Shown here one piece after another: positions 49,965 to 57,771 of a stretch of 64,000 bases of DNA. The DNA is from Falsibacillus albus (GTDB taxonomy: Bacteria > Bacillota > Bacilli > Bacillales > DSM-25281). The stretch spans positions 1-64,000 of the forward strand of contig NZ_RCVZ01000019.1 of the NCBI RefSeq assembly GCF_003668575.1, in the 5' to 3' direction. Position 1 is the first letter of the stretch. Each line of letters starts with the position of its first letter. The notes under the pieces are model-generated. The model was not told the origin of the DNA and did not search any database. It saw only the letters and a list, made by a program, of their open reading frames with translations. The translations under genes were made by a program, and so were the position numbers.

Positions 49965-50477
49965 TTGAAACGACTATTCATTTGTCTAGGGCTCATTTTG
50001 TTAACGCAGAGTGGATGCTCTTCTCCAACAATGAAACAGAAGATAATGAAAGCAAATTCAACACATCTTATCGTTAACGAGCACATTAATACATTATGGT
50101 ACTTTCACTTAATCCTCGAAGACAGCTTGAAAGACCAACGGGAACATACTCTGGGAATGATCGATATGTATAAATTGCGCAATCCCCTTGAGTATCCCGC
50201 CCACTATCAGGAAAGCTCAAGTCTGACAAAAACTGATACTCAGCGTCTAATCGGCTTGTATAAAAATTTGGACAAATACTTGAGCCAGCTGAAGGATCGA
50301 TTATCAGAAGATCAGCCATTAAATGAAACTGAAAAGGAATCCATAAAGAGGATGTTAGGGCCAGTTGACGAAGTGCAAAACATGGATATCAAGAATGACT
50401 TAGAGTATCAGCAGGTGGATGGGTTGAATGATTTGATTGAAGACTCGTTGGGAGACCTCGATATTAAAAAGGGCTGA
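49965..50477 (+). CDS. Lipoprotein, unknown function
   Basis: 170 residues; TTG behind GAGGGGGG. Lipobox TQSGC (Cys18). The mature part is helical and charged (NTLWYFHLILEDSLKDQREH, LIGLYKNLDKYLSQLKDRL), acidic at the C-terminus. Family not recognised. Surface-anchored. Stop lies inside the terminator. Confidence 0.72.
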   Translation: MKRLFICLGLILLTQSGCSSPTMKQKIMKANSTHLIVNEHINTLWYFHLILEDSLKDQREHTLGMIDMYKLRNPLEYPAHYQESSSLTKTDTQRLIGLYKNLDKYLSQLKDRLSEDQPLNETEKESIKRMLGPVDEVQNMDIKNDLEYQQVDGLNDLIEDSLGDLDIKKG

Positions 50478-50499
50478 ATCCTAAATGGATCAGCCCTTT
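50468..50499 (+). terminator. Intrinsic terminator
   Basis: AAAGGGCTGAATCC / GGATCAGCCCTTT, one bulged A. Confidence 0.8.
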
Positions 50500-50503
50500 C
50501 AAA

Positions 50504-50536
50504 AAGAAGCAAAAACCATTATGGTTTTTGCTTCTT
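50504..50536. terminator. Second, bidirectional terminator
   Basis: AAGAAGCAAAAACC / GGTTTTTGCTTCTT with a tiny ATTAT loop; closes the convergent minus-strand lipoprotein gene. Confidence 0.85.
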
Positions 50537-50546
50537 TATCTTTGCG

Positions 50547-50928
50547 TTATTCCAGTATGTCCAATAATCGCATTGAATCATCTTGATTTAATTTTTTGCA
50601 AGCATTCCTGCCTTGACAGAGTTCCACCGCATTGTTGCCGTATAGAATCCAAACACTGTATCCTGCGATTTTAGGGGACTCCCCGTCCTTTGGGTTAAAG
50701 TAAAATTGGTAGAATGGTTTGCTTTGAGGCTCCTTTTTATTTCTTATCCCATTGTGCAGCAATTTTCTGGATTACATCATAGTCCTCTTTTGAGATGCCC
50801 TTTCTTGACTCATCATAGGTCAGTGCCGAATCCTGTTTGTTCAGCACCATGGTCGCATAGCCTCTTGAACAGCCGGCAAGCCAAAAGATGGAACAGATCA
50901 AAACCAATCCTATTGAAATTCTCCTCAT
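50547..50928 (-). pseudogene. Frameshifted lipoprotein gene
   Basis: ATG 50928 with GGGGGA upstream. Lipobox WLAGC, then about 40 residues ending AAQWDKK and TAA at 50737-50739. The -1 frame beside it continues with NKKEPQSKPFYQFYFNPKDG ... to a stop at 50547, and its own start has no ribosome site. Deleting one A from the AAGAAATAAAAAGG run joins both parts into one lipoprotein of about 126 residues. A mutation or a sequencing error are equally possible. Confidence 0.65.
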
Positions 50929-51055
50929 GATATCCCCCTGCATCCAATCTGGTGTTTATTCCCATTATATCGATATAGGGCGGAGTTTGTCTTGAACGAA
51001 TCGAGGATTTGCCCTGTGGACATACTACTCAACAAGATGAAAGGGGCGAATCTGC

Positions 51056-51346
51056 ATGAATGTTGATTTGACGGAGCTGCAAAATGAAATGCCCGATTTT
51101 GAGAGTCATTTGGAGGCAAGAGAATGGTTTAAAGAACGGTATGAAAATCGTTTTGTGTTGGAGGGAATGGCCGCCATTGACGGAAGACGAGTTTATTATT
51201 ATCATCTCGTGAAGGATCCAGAAGTGTACGAGCAATATATGGAGAGCTTTGCAAGTGAGGAAAAACATCCAATCACAAACAGTGCTTCTTTTGAAAGCTA
51301 TTCAACTGTTGAGATTAGTGAGGGTGGAACGGTCAGTTTTTCATAA
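51056..51346 (+). CDS. Uncharacterised 96-residue protein
   Basis: ATG with AAGGGGCGA 8 bases upstream. Soluble, acidic, begins MNVDLTELQNEMPDFESHLE. The centre has LEGMAAIDGRRVYYYHLVKD, the end SYSTVEISEGGTVSFS. Reads like a small Bacillus protein of unknown role, no motif. Terminated by palindromic element 9. Confidence 0.6.
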   Translation: MNVDLTELQNEMPDFESHLEAREWFKERYENRFVLEGMAAIDGRRVYYYHLVKDPEVYEQYMESFASEEKHPITNSASFESYSTVEISEGGTVSFS

Positions 51347-51360
51347 TAAAACAACATTTT

Positions 51361-51412
51361 GGGGTCTGACTCTCAGCGCGGTGACACTTTAACGCACTGA
51401 GGGTCAGACCCC
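51361..51412 (+). repeat. GGGGTCTGACCCC element 9 (terminator)
   Basis: GGGGTCTGACTCTCAG / CTGAGGGTCAGACCCC with the loop CGCGGTGACACTTTAACGCA, followed by TTTT. Nearly the same as element 5. Confidence 0.88.
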
Positions 51413-51445
51413 TTTTATGGAAAACCCCTTAAAAAAATTTCCCCT

Positions 51446-52984
51446 CTATATAATAGTAATCGTTTCCCCATTGAATTTTGTGAGGGTAAAGCCATAAAAA
51501 TTTTCATTATAAGTTTTTCCATAATCGCGGAGGATGCCGATGGCTACGGCTTCGCCGAGCTGCAGGCCATTGATGCCGCTGCTTCGGTAATGAACGCCTG
51601 CAGCATCCCGTCCAAGCGCGATGTTATATGCAAGCTTGTTCAGTTCTCCTTCAATGGTCAAAGGCGGCCCTTCGTATGGCTCCAATGTCAATCCATCACT
51701 GCTTGCAATCACAGGATTTGGAATTATATAAGATTCTTTGAAGTAGGCTTTCAACATGGTGACGATGGCACCGATGAATGCAGCATGACCAGCTGGATAC
51801 GATGGGTGGGCAGGACAGCCTTCAGCATATGCTTGAGGCAGCAGGTATGATCCGAATTTTTCAAAAGACAGCGCCAGCGCTTCTGAATCCAACACTTCCG
51901 GATTGATCGGGTAGTTTGCAAAGCCTTTCAGCTTGTTTTGAATGCGGCCGCCAAACTCTTCCGGACGAAGCCTTCGATGGACAAGCCACTTTTGAAACCA
52001 GGCAGCTTCCAAGGCTGGGCGTCCTGCTCTGGCTGCGAAATCCAATATGTGCGGAGCCCCGAACGTAGCGAATCCCACTTGTGTTTTGGAATGAAGATAA
52101 GGATTGGCAGGATCCAGCGCCTCATCGCCAAAGCTAAGTAAAATGGAACAAGTCGTCACTGCATCCTGCACGGTGGAATCCTGATGAACGTACCATGCCA
52201 ACCCCCGTTCATCCCTGATGTAGCGGGGAATGGGATCCAACATATTGGATTCATCAGGAAGCGCCCCATTTTGAACCGCCAGCCACTCAGGATAATCGGT
52301 CAAATAATCTTTATTTGGAATCGTCGTATGATATCGCTGAATGATCGTCGTTGCTCCGTAAGGGATGTCCTTCCAAAGGAATTGCGAGATATATGGACCG
52401 ATCAAGGCCCCAGGGAGATTTTCACGAAATAAAATTTCTGGTGTGACTACTCCATCGATAGTTGGTCCTTGGTAACCATAAAGGGTTGAAAGCTCTTTTG
52501 CCGCGGCAATCGTCAGGGGATTAGTACTGTAGTCATTGAATGGTACATCGCGTGTCAGCGCCTGCCAATACAGCTCAACCATTTCACTTGCTGTTTGGGC
52601 GCTTCTGAAGGTAGGCGGGGGTGTCGTGGTCAATTGATGGCTGTCAGGGCCAGCGAGTTCGTATGCATATGCGGCTTGTGGATTAACAAGCTTCCTTTCG
52701 CCGCCAAGTGGGATATTTTCGAAGTCTTCCGGACAGCCGGTCTCTAAAGCATGAATATATGCGTAATAAGCAGGAAGATCGACCTCATCCAGAATATTAT
52801 GGGGGAAGCCTTTGGAAAAATTCGCGATTTTATTGGGATAACGGTAGCTGTCACCGTTGCAAGGATGTGGCAGCAGTGGAAGCCGCTTATAATATTCAGC
52901 AGCCGCTTTCCTGATTTTAAAAGCCTTGATGCGCCTTATCGGCGGAGGAAATGGACCAAGTAAACAATACTTGTTATTGGTCAT
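51446..52984 (-). CDS. Vanadium-dependent haloperoxidase-like protein
   Basis: 512 residues from ATG 52984, 7 bases after GGAGG (GTG 52990 too close). The vanadate/phosphate pocket of the PAP2/haloperoxidase superfamily is visible in order: KWLVHRRLRPEEFGG (Lys and Arg), HPSYPAGHAAF (Ser-x4-GH) and GRDAAGVHYRSSG (Arg-x5-His). Length and the N-terminal helical domain match bacterial vanadium haloperoxidase homologues rather than membrane PAP2 phosphatases. No signal peptide. Could be a haloperoxidase or an acid phosphatase-type enzyme. Confidence 0.83.
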   Translation of the reverse strand: MTNNKYCLLGPFPPPIRRIKAFKIRKAAAEYYKRLPLLPHPCNGDSYRYPNKIANFSKGFPHNILDEVDLPAYYAYIHALETGCPEDFENIPLGGERKLVNPQAAYAYELAGPDSHQLTTTPPPTFRSAQTASEMVELYWQALTRDVPFNDYSTNPLTIAAAKELSTLYGYQGPTIDGVVTPEILFRENLPGALIGPYISQFLWKDIPYGATTIIQRYHTTIPNKDYLTDYPEWLAVQNGALPDESNMLDPIPRYIRDERGLAWYVHQDSTVQDAVTTCSILLSFGDEALDPANPYLHSKTQVGFATFGAPHILDFAARAGRPALEAAWFQKWLVHRRLRPEEFGGRIQNKLKGFANYPINPEVLDSEALALSFEKFGSYLLPQAYAEGCPAHPSYPAGHAAFIGAIVTMLKAYFKESYIIPNPVIASSDGLTLEPYEGPPLTIEGELNKLAYNIALGRDAAGVHYRSSGINGLQLGEAVAIGILRDYGKTYNENFYGFTLTKFNGETITII

Positions 52985-53297
52985 TCGCACACCTCCTTTC
53001 TTGATGAAATCTAGTATAGTGTATGTCCAAAAGTTGAAAATGATAGGGACAAACCCGCATTAATCTTCACTATGGTGCGCTGTAAAACCAGATATCAGCG
53101 AAAATGGGGATATATCTCCGAAAATCTGATTTTATCTACGAAATCGGGCAACATATCTACGAAAAAAACAATATATCGATTATTCAAGAGAAAACGACAA
53201 TATTCGCCACGAATACGTGCTTCCTCACAAACAAGAAGGAATTTCAATCCTAGTGTCGAACATATATTCGTAAGAAGTAAAGAAGAGAGGGATATCT
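52985..53297. other. Gene-free interval with short tandem repeats
   Basis: Contains the haloperoxidase leader (AAAGGAGG) and an AT-rich stretch. The 20-21-bp repeat array runs from about 53093 to 53190, and the ribosome site AGAGAGGG of the alpha/beta hydrolase follows. No gene supported. Confidence 0.6.
53093..53190. repeat. 20-21-bp tandem repeats
   Basis: TATC-NNCGAAAA-type units start at 53093, 53113, 53133, 53154 and 53174 (periods 20, 20, 21, 20), decaying to the right. The unit reads TATCTACGAAA plus about ten variable bases. Period equals two helix turns. Confidence 0.7.
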
Positions 53298-54134
53298 ATG
53301 CCATTTTGCAAAGTAGATAACGCCAATATATATTATGAGGATTATGGAAGCGGGACGCCGATTGTGATGATTCATGGATTCACACCGGATCACCGGCTGA
53401 TGAAGGGATGCATGGAGCCGGTTTTCCAGGAGTTTGATGGCTATAGGCGGCTTTACATCGACCTTCCAGGGATGGGGAGAACAAAGGATTATGAACAAAT
53501 CCGAAACACAGATGGAATGTTGAAGGCAGTCATCCAGTTCATAAATGCGATGCTGCCAAACCAGCCATTTTTGATTGCGGGGGAGTCCTATGGCGGCTAT
53601 TTGACAAGAGGGGTAATTGCCAAAATGCCCGATCGTATCTTGGGAGCAGCCTTCATCTGCCCGATGGTCATTCCGAATCATATTGATCGTACGCTTCCGA
53701 AACAAGCCCATCTCCATGTTGATCCTGAATTTGTGGCCACTTTGACGAAGGAAGAAGCAGAGGAATTTGGTTCTATGCACGTGGTGATGGACGAATATAA
53801 CTGGAAGCGATTTAACGAGGAAATTATCGCAGGAATGAAATTGGCAGACGGCGAATTCTTGGAGAAACTATCACGAAATTATGGGTTTAGCTTTGATATC
53901 GATCAAGCGGAATTCCCTGAACCGAGTCTTTTCCTTGTGGGAAGACAGGATCACATTACAGGCTATCATGATGTGTATGAACTTTTGGAAAAATACCCAA
54001 GAGCCACATTTTCAACGCTTGACCTCGCTGGGCATAATTTGCAAATTGAGCAGCCAGATTTATTCAATGCCCATATTGAGGATTGGCTCCAGCGGGTGAA
54101 GCTGCATCAATCTGTCCAGAAGGTTGAAAAATAA
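53298..54134 (+). CDS. Alpha/beta hydrolase
   Basis: 278 residues; AGAGAGGG 7 bases before ATG. Oxyanion region IVMIHGFTPDH, nucleophile elbow AGESYGGYLTRG (Ser about 97), acid LVGRQDHITG and catalytic histidine LAGHNLQIEQ complete the triad. Single cytoplasmic esterase/lipase-type or carbon-carbon hydrolase; substrate unknown. Downstream of a short tandem-repeat array. Confidence 0.9.
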   Translation: MPFCKVDNANIYYEDYGSGTPIVMIHGFTPDHRLMKGCMEPVFQEFDGYRRLYIDLPGMGRTKDYEQIRNTDGMLKAVIQFINAMLPNQPFLIAGESYGGYLTRGVIAKMPDRILGAAFICPMVIPNHIDRTLPKQAHLHVDPEFVATLTKEEAEEFGSMHVVMDEYNWKRFNEEIIAGMKLADGEFLEKLSRNYGFSFDIDQAEFPEPSLFLVGRQDHITGYHDVYELLEKYPRATFSTLDLAGHNLQIEQPDLFNAHIEDWLQRVKLHQSVQKVEK

Positions 54135-54197
54135 GAGAAATTGAAACGATTACGGTATACCAATCGTATGAATATGTAAGAAATTTTAGATAAGGCG

Positions 54198-54410
54198 GTG
54201 AAACGTATCTGCAACCCTGATTGTTTGAGATGCCAAGAAGTGATGACGGAAGTGCAAGTCAACCCTAATGGTGGGGAGTTAATGATAGAATCATTGAAGA
54301 CTGGGTTCTTTAAAGGGAAATTTTCCGGTGTGACTACCTTTGTCTGTACGGAATGTGGACATGTAGAGCTTTTCGCAAAAAATCCATCATTCTTCAAAAA
54401 AGAAGAATAA
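54198..54410 (+). CDS. Small zinc-ribbon protein
   Basis: 70 residues; GTG 54198 has AAGGCG immediately upstream, so the start is uncertain. Cysteine knuckles CNPDCLRC near the N-terminus and FVCTECGHVELFAKNPS near the C-terminus are typical of stand-alone zinc-ribbon proteins of Bacillus. Function unknown. Confidence 0.65.
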   Translation: MKRICNPDCLRCQEVMTEVQVNPNGGELMIESLKTGFFKGKFSGVTTFVCTECGHVELFAKNPSFFKKEE

Positions 54411-54445
54411 TAGATAAACGAAATATTCTCAAGGAGGCAAGCTGA

Positions 54446-54922
54446 ATGGAACCACGAATCAAAATCATCCAAGAAAAAAAGCTGATTGGCATGCATAAGG
54501 AGATGACATTAAGCGAGGATACGACATTCGAACTATGGCGAACCTTCATGCAAAACCGACGCCATATTGAAAATCGAGTGGATGATCAATTATATAATTT
54601 GAAAATCTTTCCGAAAGGCATCGACTTTATGAATTTCAGCCCGCACGATTCGTTTCAAAAGTGGGCAGCAGTCGAAGTGAGGGACTTTGATCAAGAAAAG
54701 GAAGAATTCGAACCATTTACGCTAAGTACAGGGCAATATGCTGTGTTTATCCATAAAGGTCGGGCAGACACATTCCCGCAAACCCTGCAGTATATTTTCG
54801 GGGAATGGCTGCCAGCCTCATCATTCCAATTGGACGACCGTCCTCATTTTGAACGGTTCACAAAGGAACATGATCGCTCAGACCCAGAGGTCGAGGAAGA
54901 AGTATGGATTCCCATTAAATGA
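54446..54922 (+). CDS. GyrI-like/effector-binding domain protein
   Basis: 158 residues; AAGGAGG 7 bases before ATG. GyrI/AraC effector-binding fold: KIIQEKKLIGMHKEMTL at the start, KWAAVEVRDF, TGQYAVFIHKG, TLQYIFGEWLPAS, and the final EVWIPIK. Stand-alone members bind small hydrophobic ligands and are linked to multidrug responses. 23 bases from the shared-class promoter copy 3 zone. Confidence 0.83.
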   Translation: MEPRIKIIQEKKLIGMHKEMTLSEDTTFELWRTFMQNRRHIENRVDDQLYNLKIFPKGIDFMNFSPHDSFQKWAAVEVRDFDQEKEEFEPFTLSTGQYAVFIHKGRADTFPQTLQYIFGEWLPASSFQLDDRPHFERFTKEHDRSDPEVEEEVWIPIK

Positions 54923-54954
54923 TGTTTGACGAATTGCCTATTTGAAGGAAGAGG

Positions 54955-54992
54955 TTGAGAAATCTCTAATGATTTGAAATAATTGGTATTAG
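54955..54992 (+). promoter_or_regulatory. Shared-class promoter, copy 3
   Basis: TTGAGA (54955-54960), 17 bp, TGA-AATAAT (AATAAT 54978-54983), then TTGGTATTAG. Start codon of the 36-residue peptide is 29 bases on. Confidence 0.75.
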
Positions 54993-55020
54993 AAGTCTGA
55001 GCAATTGGAGGGAAATACCA

Positions 55021-55131
55021 ATGAATTTAGTCCTCGACTTATTAGGGATCCTTTCCTCGGCGTTGTTTCTCATCTATTTGGGAAAGTCAGGATTCAGCTG
55101 GGAAACAGCGGATGATGAGAGAGAAGAATGA
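55021..55131 (+). CDS. 36-residue single-pass membrane peptide
   Basis: ATG with TTGGAGGG 8 bases upstream. Hydrophobic segment MNLVLDLLGILSSALFLIYL followed by the charged tail ETADDEREE. It is the only gene served by promoter copy 3 before the MITE-like region. Peptide of this type may interact with a membrane enzyme; nothing more can be said. Confidence 0.6.
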   Translation: MNLVLDLLGILSSALFLIYLGKSGFSWETADDEREE

Positions 55132-55148
55132 AAATTTGGTAGATGTGG

Positions 55149-55350
55149 AGCACATTCAAAAACGAATGTGCTTCAGACTGTTGACAAACGTTCGCATTCT
55201 TCGTTGCTCGCCCTCTTCGGATGCTCATTATCCTCCTAGATAACTCCGCTCCTCATCAGGCTAGCGCCTCGAATGACAAGCGTTTTCATTCAGTCTGAAC
55301 TTGCTGATTAAAAGATAAAAAGCACATTCAAAAATGAATGTGCTTTTTAT
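55149..55350. mobile_element. MITE-like element between duplicated hairpins
   Basis: A hairpin AGCACATTC / GAATGTGCT occurs at 55149-55172 and again, one base different in the loop, at 55321-55344. Between them lies a 128-bp segment with perfect 9-bp inverted ends TTCAGACTG (55172-55180) and CAGTCTGAA (55291-55299), extended imperfectly inward by ACAAACG/CGTTTTC. The second hairpin plus T run is a functional-looking terminator. Confidence 0.65.
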
Positions 55351-55369
55351 TATGCAATGAAATAAAAGA

Positions 55370-55406
55370 TTGAGTTTTCAGATTGTTTTTGAAATAATTG
55401 GAATAT
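55370..55406 (+). promoter_or_regulatory. Shared-class promoter, copy 4
   Basis: TTGAGT (55370-55375), 17 bp, TGA-AATAAT (AATAAT 55393-55398), then TTGGAATATCG. It precedes the subtilisin-like gene by 52 bases. Confidence 0.7.
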
Positions 55407-55457
55407 CGATTGATCAGCATGACCGATGCTTTTTTCATTGAAGGAGGAATGAGAGGG

Positions 55458-56897
55458 TTGACGTTTCCAGAACCATCATGGGCAAGGTTGGGATTTCCAG
55501 AGCCACCTGACCCCGTTACGTCCGGGGAGGGGGTGGGAATTGTGATCCTCGATAAGCTGGATAATCCCCAGCATTTTCGCCACCTGGGAAGCAGATTGAA
55601 TAAAATCTCTGTGAATGATGATTTGTCCGTATCGTGCTCAACATTTTGCTATGATCATTCTCCTTTAACTGAGTTTGGTCATGGAGATTGTGTTTTACAG
55701 CTTTTAGCACAGCGGCCATTCGAATTTCAAGGAAAAGTGCATGTGGGCATTTCACCTGCGGCAACGTTTTATCTATTAGATGAAACAGACCCTTTAAAAA
55801 TAAAAAAAGGTCTTGAGTGGGTCGTTCAGAAAAAGAATGAATGGAATATCAAAATTGTCCTAAACCTGTCTGTTCCTTCACCGCTGACCCTTTTTCAACC
55901 ATCTTTTTCAGATCCTTTGTCACAAGCATTGCTGCCTGTAATCGAATCCGATCTCTTGGTCGTTGCCGCGAATGGGAATTCCAAAGCGCATATTAACTTG
56001 CATCCGATCGAATTTTTTACGGTTGGAGGCTTTGATGACCACGGTTCTCATGATCCGGAGAATTATCGTGACCACCCTGTCGTCCCGTTTGGTCTTAATG
56101 GGGATGGCCACTTCAGGCCAGATGTATCTGCACCATTCGATCAGCTTCCGGTCGCGATGATGGAGGAGGAACTTGTCTATTTTTCTGGCTCCTGTGGAAG
56201 TTCGTCCTTGGTTGCAGGAGTTTGTGCCTATATGTTTTCAATTTTCCCGGAACTTGATAATGAGACCCTTAAATATTTGTTAACAGTCTCTGGATTTTCA
56301 TTAAAAGAGAGCGAAAATCAAGCAATGACCGTCCATGTCCAAAGGGCAGCCGAGTTGCTGAAGTCAGCGAAATTGCCAGTGAACAAAAGCAGCTCTATTA
56401 AAATCAATCCTGGGAATTGCACCATTTCCTCTAAAAACCCTATTGAAAGAACGTTGGCAATGACAGGGCAAGTCCATCACCATATACTATCTCGGGAAAG
56501 GCTTTGGGAGCTAGTCCATGATGAATCACCATTGGTATGTAAAAATGCTATTTTAGCCTTAAGTCAAACCACATTACATGCTGATGAAAAAGAAGAATTT
56601 TGGTCGCTTTTCCATCTTGCCACAAACCAGGGAGAAAAAAATGGAATCAAGGAGAGGCTGCTCTATGCACTATTGGAACAAGCCACATCTGAAGATTTAG
56701 ACAAATGGATGGAACTTGTAAAGGATGAGAATATAGATGCATGGCTGTGCTTGCGTTTGTACCTTCAAAAGTTTTATCCTTCTGCCCCTAATATGACGCA
56801 CGAGAGCAAGCCTGACCCATCAATCACTGCCAAGGAGTCAATACGTTTGATGGACTGGTATCAATCCTTAGACAGTTTTAATACGAACCAAAGGTAA
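55458..56897 (+). CDS. Subtilisin-fold protein with Cys at the nucleophile position
   Basis: 479 residues from TTG 55458, 10 bases after AGGAGG; the longer frame from 55398 begins inside the promoter. Subtilisin-like (S8) order: Asp32 in GIVILDKLDN, His75 in EFGHGDCVLQLL, the oxyanion Asn in VVAANGNS, and FSGSCGSSSLVAGVCAYMFS. Aligned to FSGTSMAxPHVAG, the nucleophile Ser becomes Cys246. No signal peptide. The C-terminal 150 residues (LWELVHDESPLVCKNAILAL onward) look like HEAT-type helices. Possibly an inactive or thiol-type relative; partner-binding role is a guess. Confidence 0.7.
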   Translation: MTFPEPSWARLGFPEPPDPVTSGEGVGIVILDKLDNPQHFRHLGSRLNKISVNDDLSVSCSTFCYDHSPLTEFGHGDCVLQLLAQRPFEFQGKVHVGISPAATFYLLDETDPLKIKKGLEWVVQKKNEWNIKIVLNLSVPSPLTLFQPSFSDPLSQALLPVIESDLLVVAANGNSKAHINLHPIEFFTVGGFDDHGSHDPENYRDHPVVPFGLNGDGHFRPDVSAPFDQLPVAMMEEELVYFSGSCGSSSLVAGVCAYMFSIFPELDNETLKYLLTVSGFSLKESENQAMTVHVQRAAELLKSAKLPVNKSSSIKINPGNCTISSKNPIERTLAMTGQVHHHILSRERLWELVHDESPLVCKNAILALSQTTLHADEKEEFWSLFHLATNQGEKNGIKERLLYALLEQATSEDLDKWMELVKDENIDAWLCLRLYLQKFYPSAPNMTHESKPDPSITAKESIRLMDWYQSLDSFNTNQR

Positions 56898-57063
56898 TCG
56901 GCGACTTCCAATAAGGGGTTCCATATACATTTGACGTCATGGGCACATACTTCATATGTGGCAGAGCTCCGTGATGCGGATAAAAATAAGCATAAGACTG
57001 GTGATTAAAAAGGGCGTGGCAGTAGCCGCTGGCTGATGGGCCCGTTACGATTGTCTTGACCAT
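56878..57063 (-). CDS. Small Tyr/His/Pro-rich protein
   Basis: 61 residues from ATG 57063, GAGGTG 6 bases upstream (frame open to 57132 without a site). Rich in Tyr, His, Pro and Ser (NHQSYAYFYPHHGALPHMKY), a composition common in Bacillus spore coat proteins. That reading is tentative. Its 3' end overlaps the end of the convergent subtilisin-like gene by 20 bp. Confidence 0.5.
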   Translation of the reverse strand: MVKTIVTGPSASGYCHALFNHQSYAYFYPHHGALPHMKYVPMTSNVYGTPYWKSPITFGSY

Positions 57064-57176
57064 TTCCTGCACCTCTTTTCTATTTTTTATTAACATATGA
57101 CGATCATCGAATTGGGACACGGCATCTGCCATAGATTTTAAGTGTGTTAATCGATAAACATAAAGGAGAACAGAAT

Positions 57177-57539
57177 ATGAAACAAAATAGTATTTTCTTA
57201 ATGCTGCTGCCAGTTCCTTTTTTCTTTCATTATTATGAATATTGGAACCATGCCAATGGTCATGAAGCGCGATTTTTAATGTTAGGTTTTCTTTTAGTGA
57301 CTGCCACTGCTGGCATCGTTGCCCGAAGGTTGAACCTCGGCAAGCTGCTTGTATTAAATACCATCACAGCAATAATTTCCTTGGTGCTTGGTCATTTATT
57401 CATCCCGAATGACATGGCGTGGTTCACTCCGTTCGGCAGGGATGCCGCCATCATTTTCATTGGGGCCATATACTGTTTCGGACAGCTTGTCATTAAGGGG
57501 GCAGGCAGAATTTTATTCAGACAAAAATCAAGTGTGTGA
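57177..57539 (+). CDS. Small multi-pass membrane protein
   Basis: 120 residues from ATG 57177, AAAGGAG 7 bases upstream. Four hydrophobic segments (about 5-20, 33-52, 57-80, 88-108) and a basic tail. Not recognised. Followed 11 bases later by another small membrane-protein gene, likely co-transcribed. Confidence 0.62.
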   Translation: MKQNSIFLMLLPVPFFFHYYEYWNHANGHEARFLMLGFLLVTATAGIVARRLNLGKLLVLNTITAIISLVLGHLFIPNDMAWFTPFGRDAAIIFIGAIYCFGQLVIKGAGRILFRQKSSV

Positions 57540-57550
57540 GGAGCTAAGAG

Positions 57551-57751
57551 ATGACAAGAGTGAAAGTGTTTTTTAAAAAAGATTCTGATATTTTAAGAGA
57601 CATAATTTTGTTCGTGATTGGTTTCAGTTTTGGGTTCTACAAACTCTTTTTTCAGCATTCTCATCTCATTTCATCAAAAATACAAGGGGGAGTGCTGCTT
57701 GTTGCAGCAGTTACCTTTTTAATTCCTCAAAAGGATAAACGCCATAAATAG
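57551..57751 (+). CDS. Small two-helix membrane protein
   Basis: 66 residues; GTGAGGAG 6 bases before ATG. Helices at about 16-33 and 43-58; basic ends. Not recognised. Second gene of the pair with 57177. Confidence 0.6.
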   Translation: MTRVKVFFKKDSDILRDIILFVIGFSFGFYKLFFQHSHLISSKIQGGVLLVAAVTFLIPQKDKRHK

Positions 57752-57771
57752 GAAAAATTAACCTGTTATTA

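Noticed and set aside
55398-55457. N-terminal extension of the subtilisin-like protein
   Set aside because: It starts inside the promoter/start-site block and has no ribosome site; AGGAGG points to TTG 55458.
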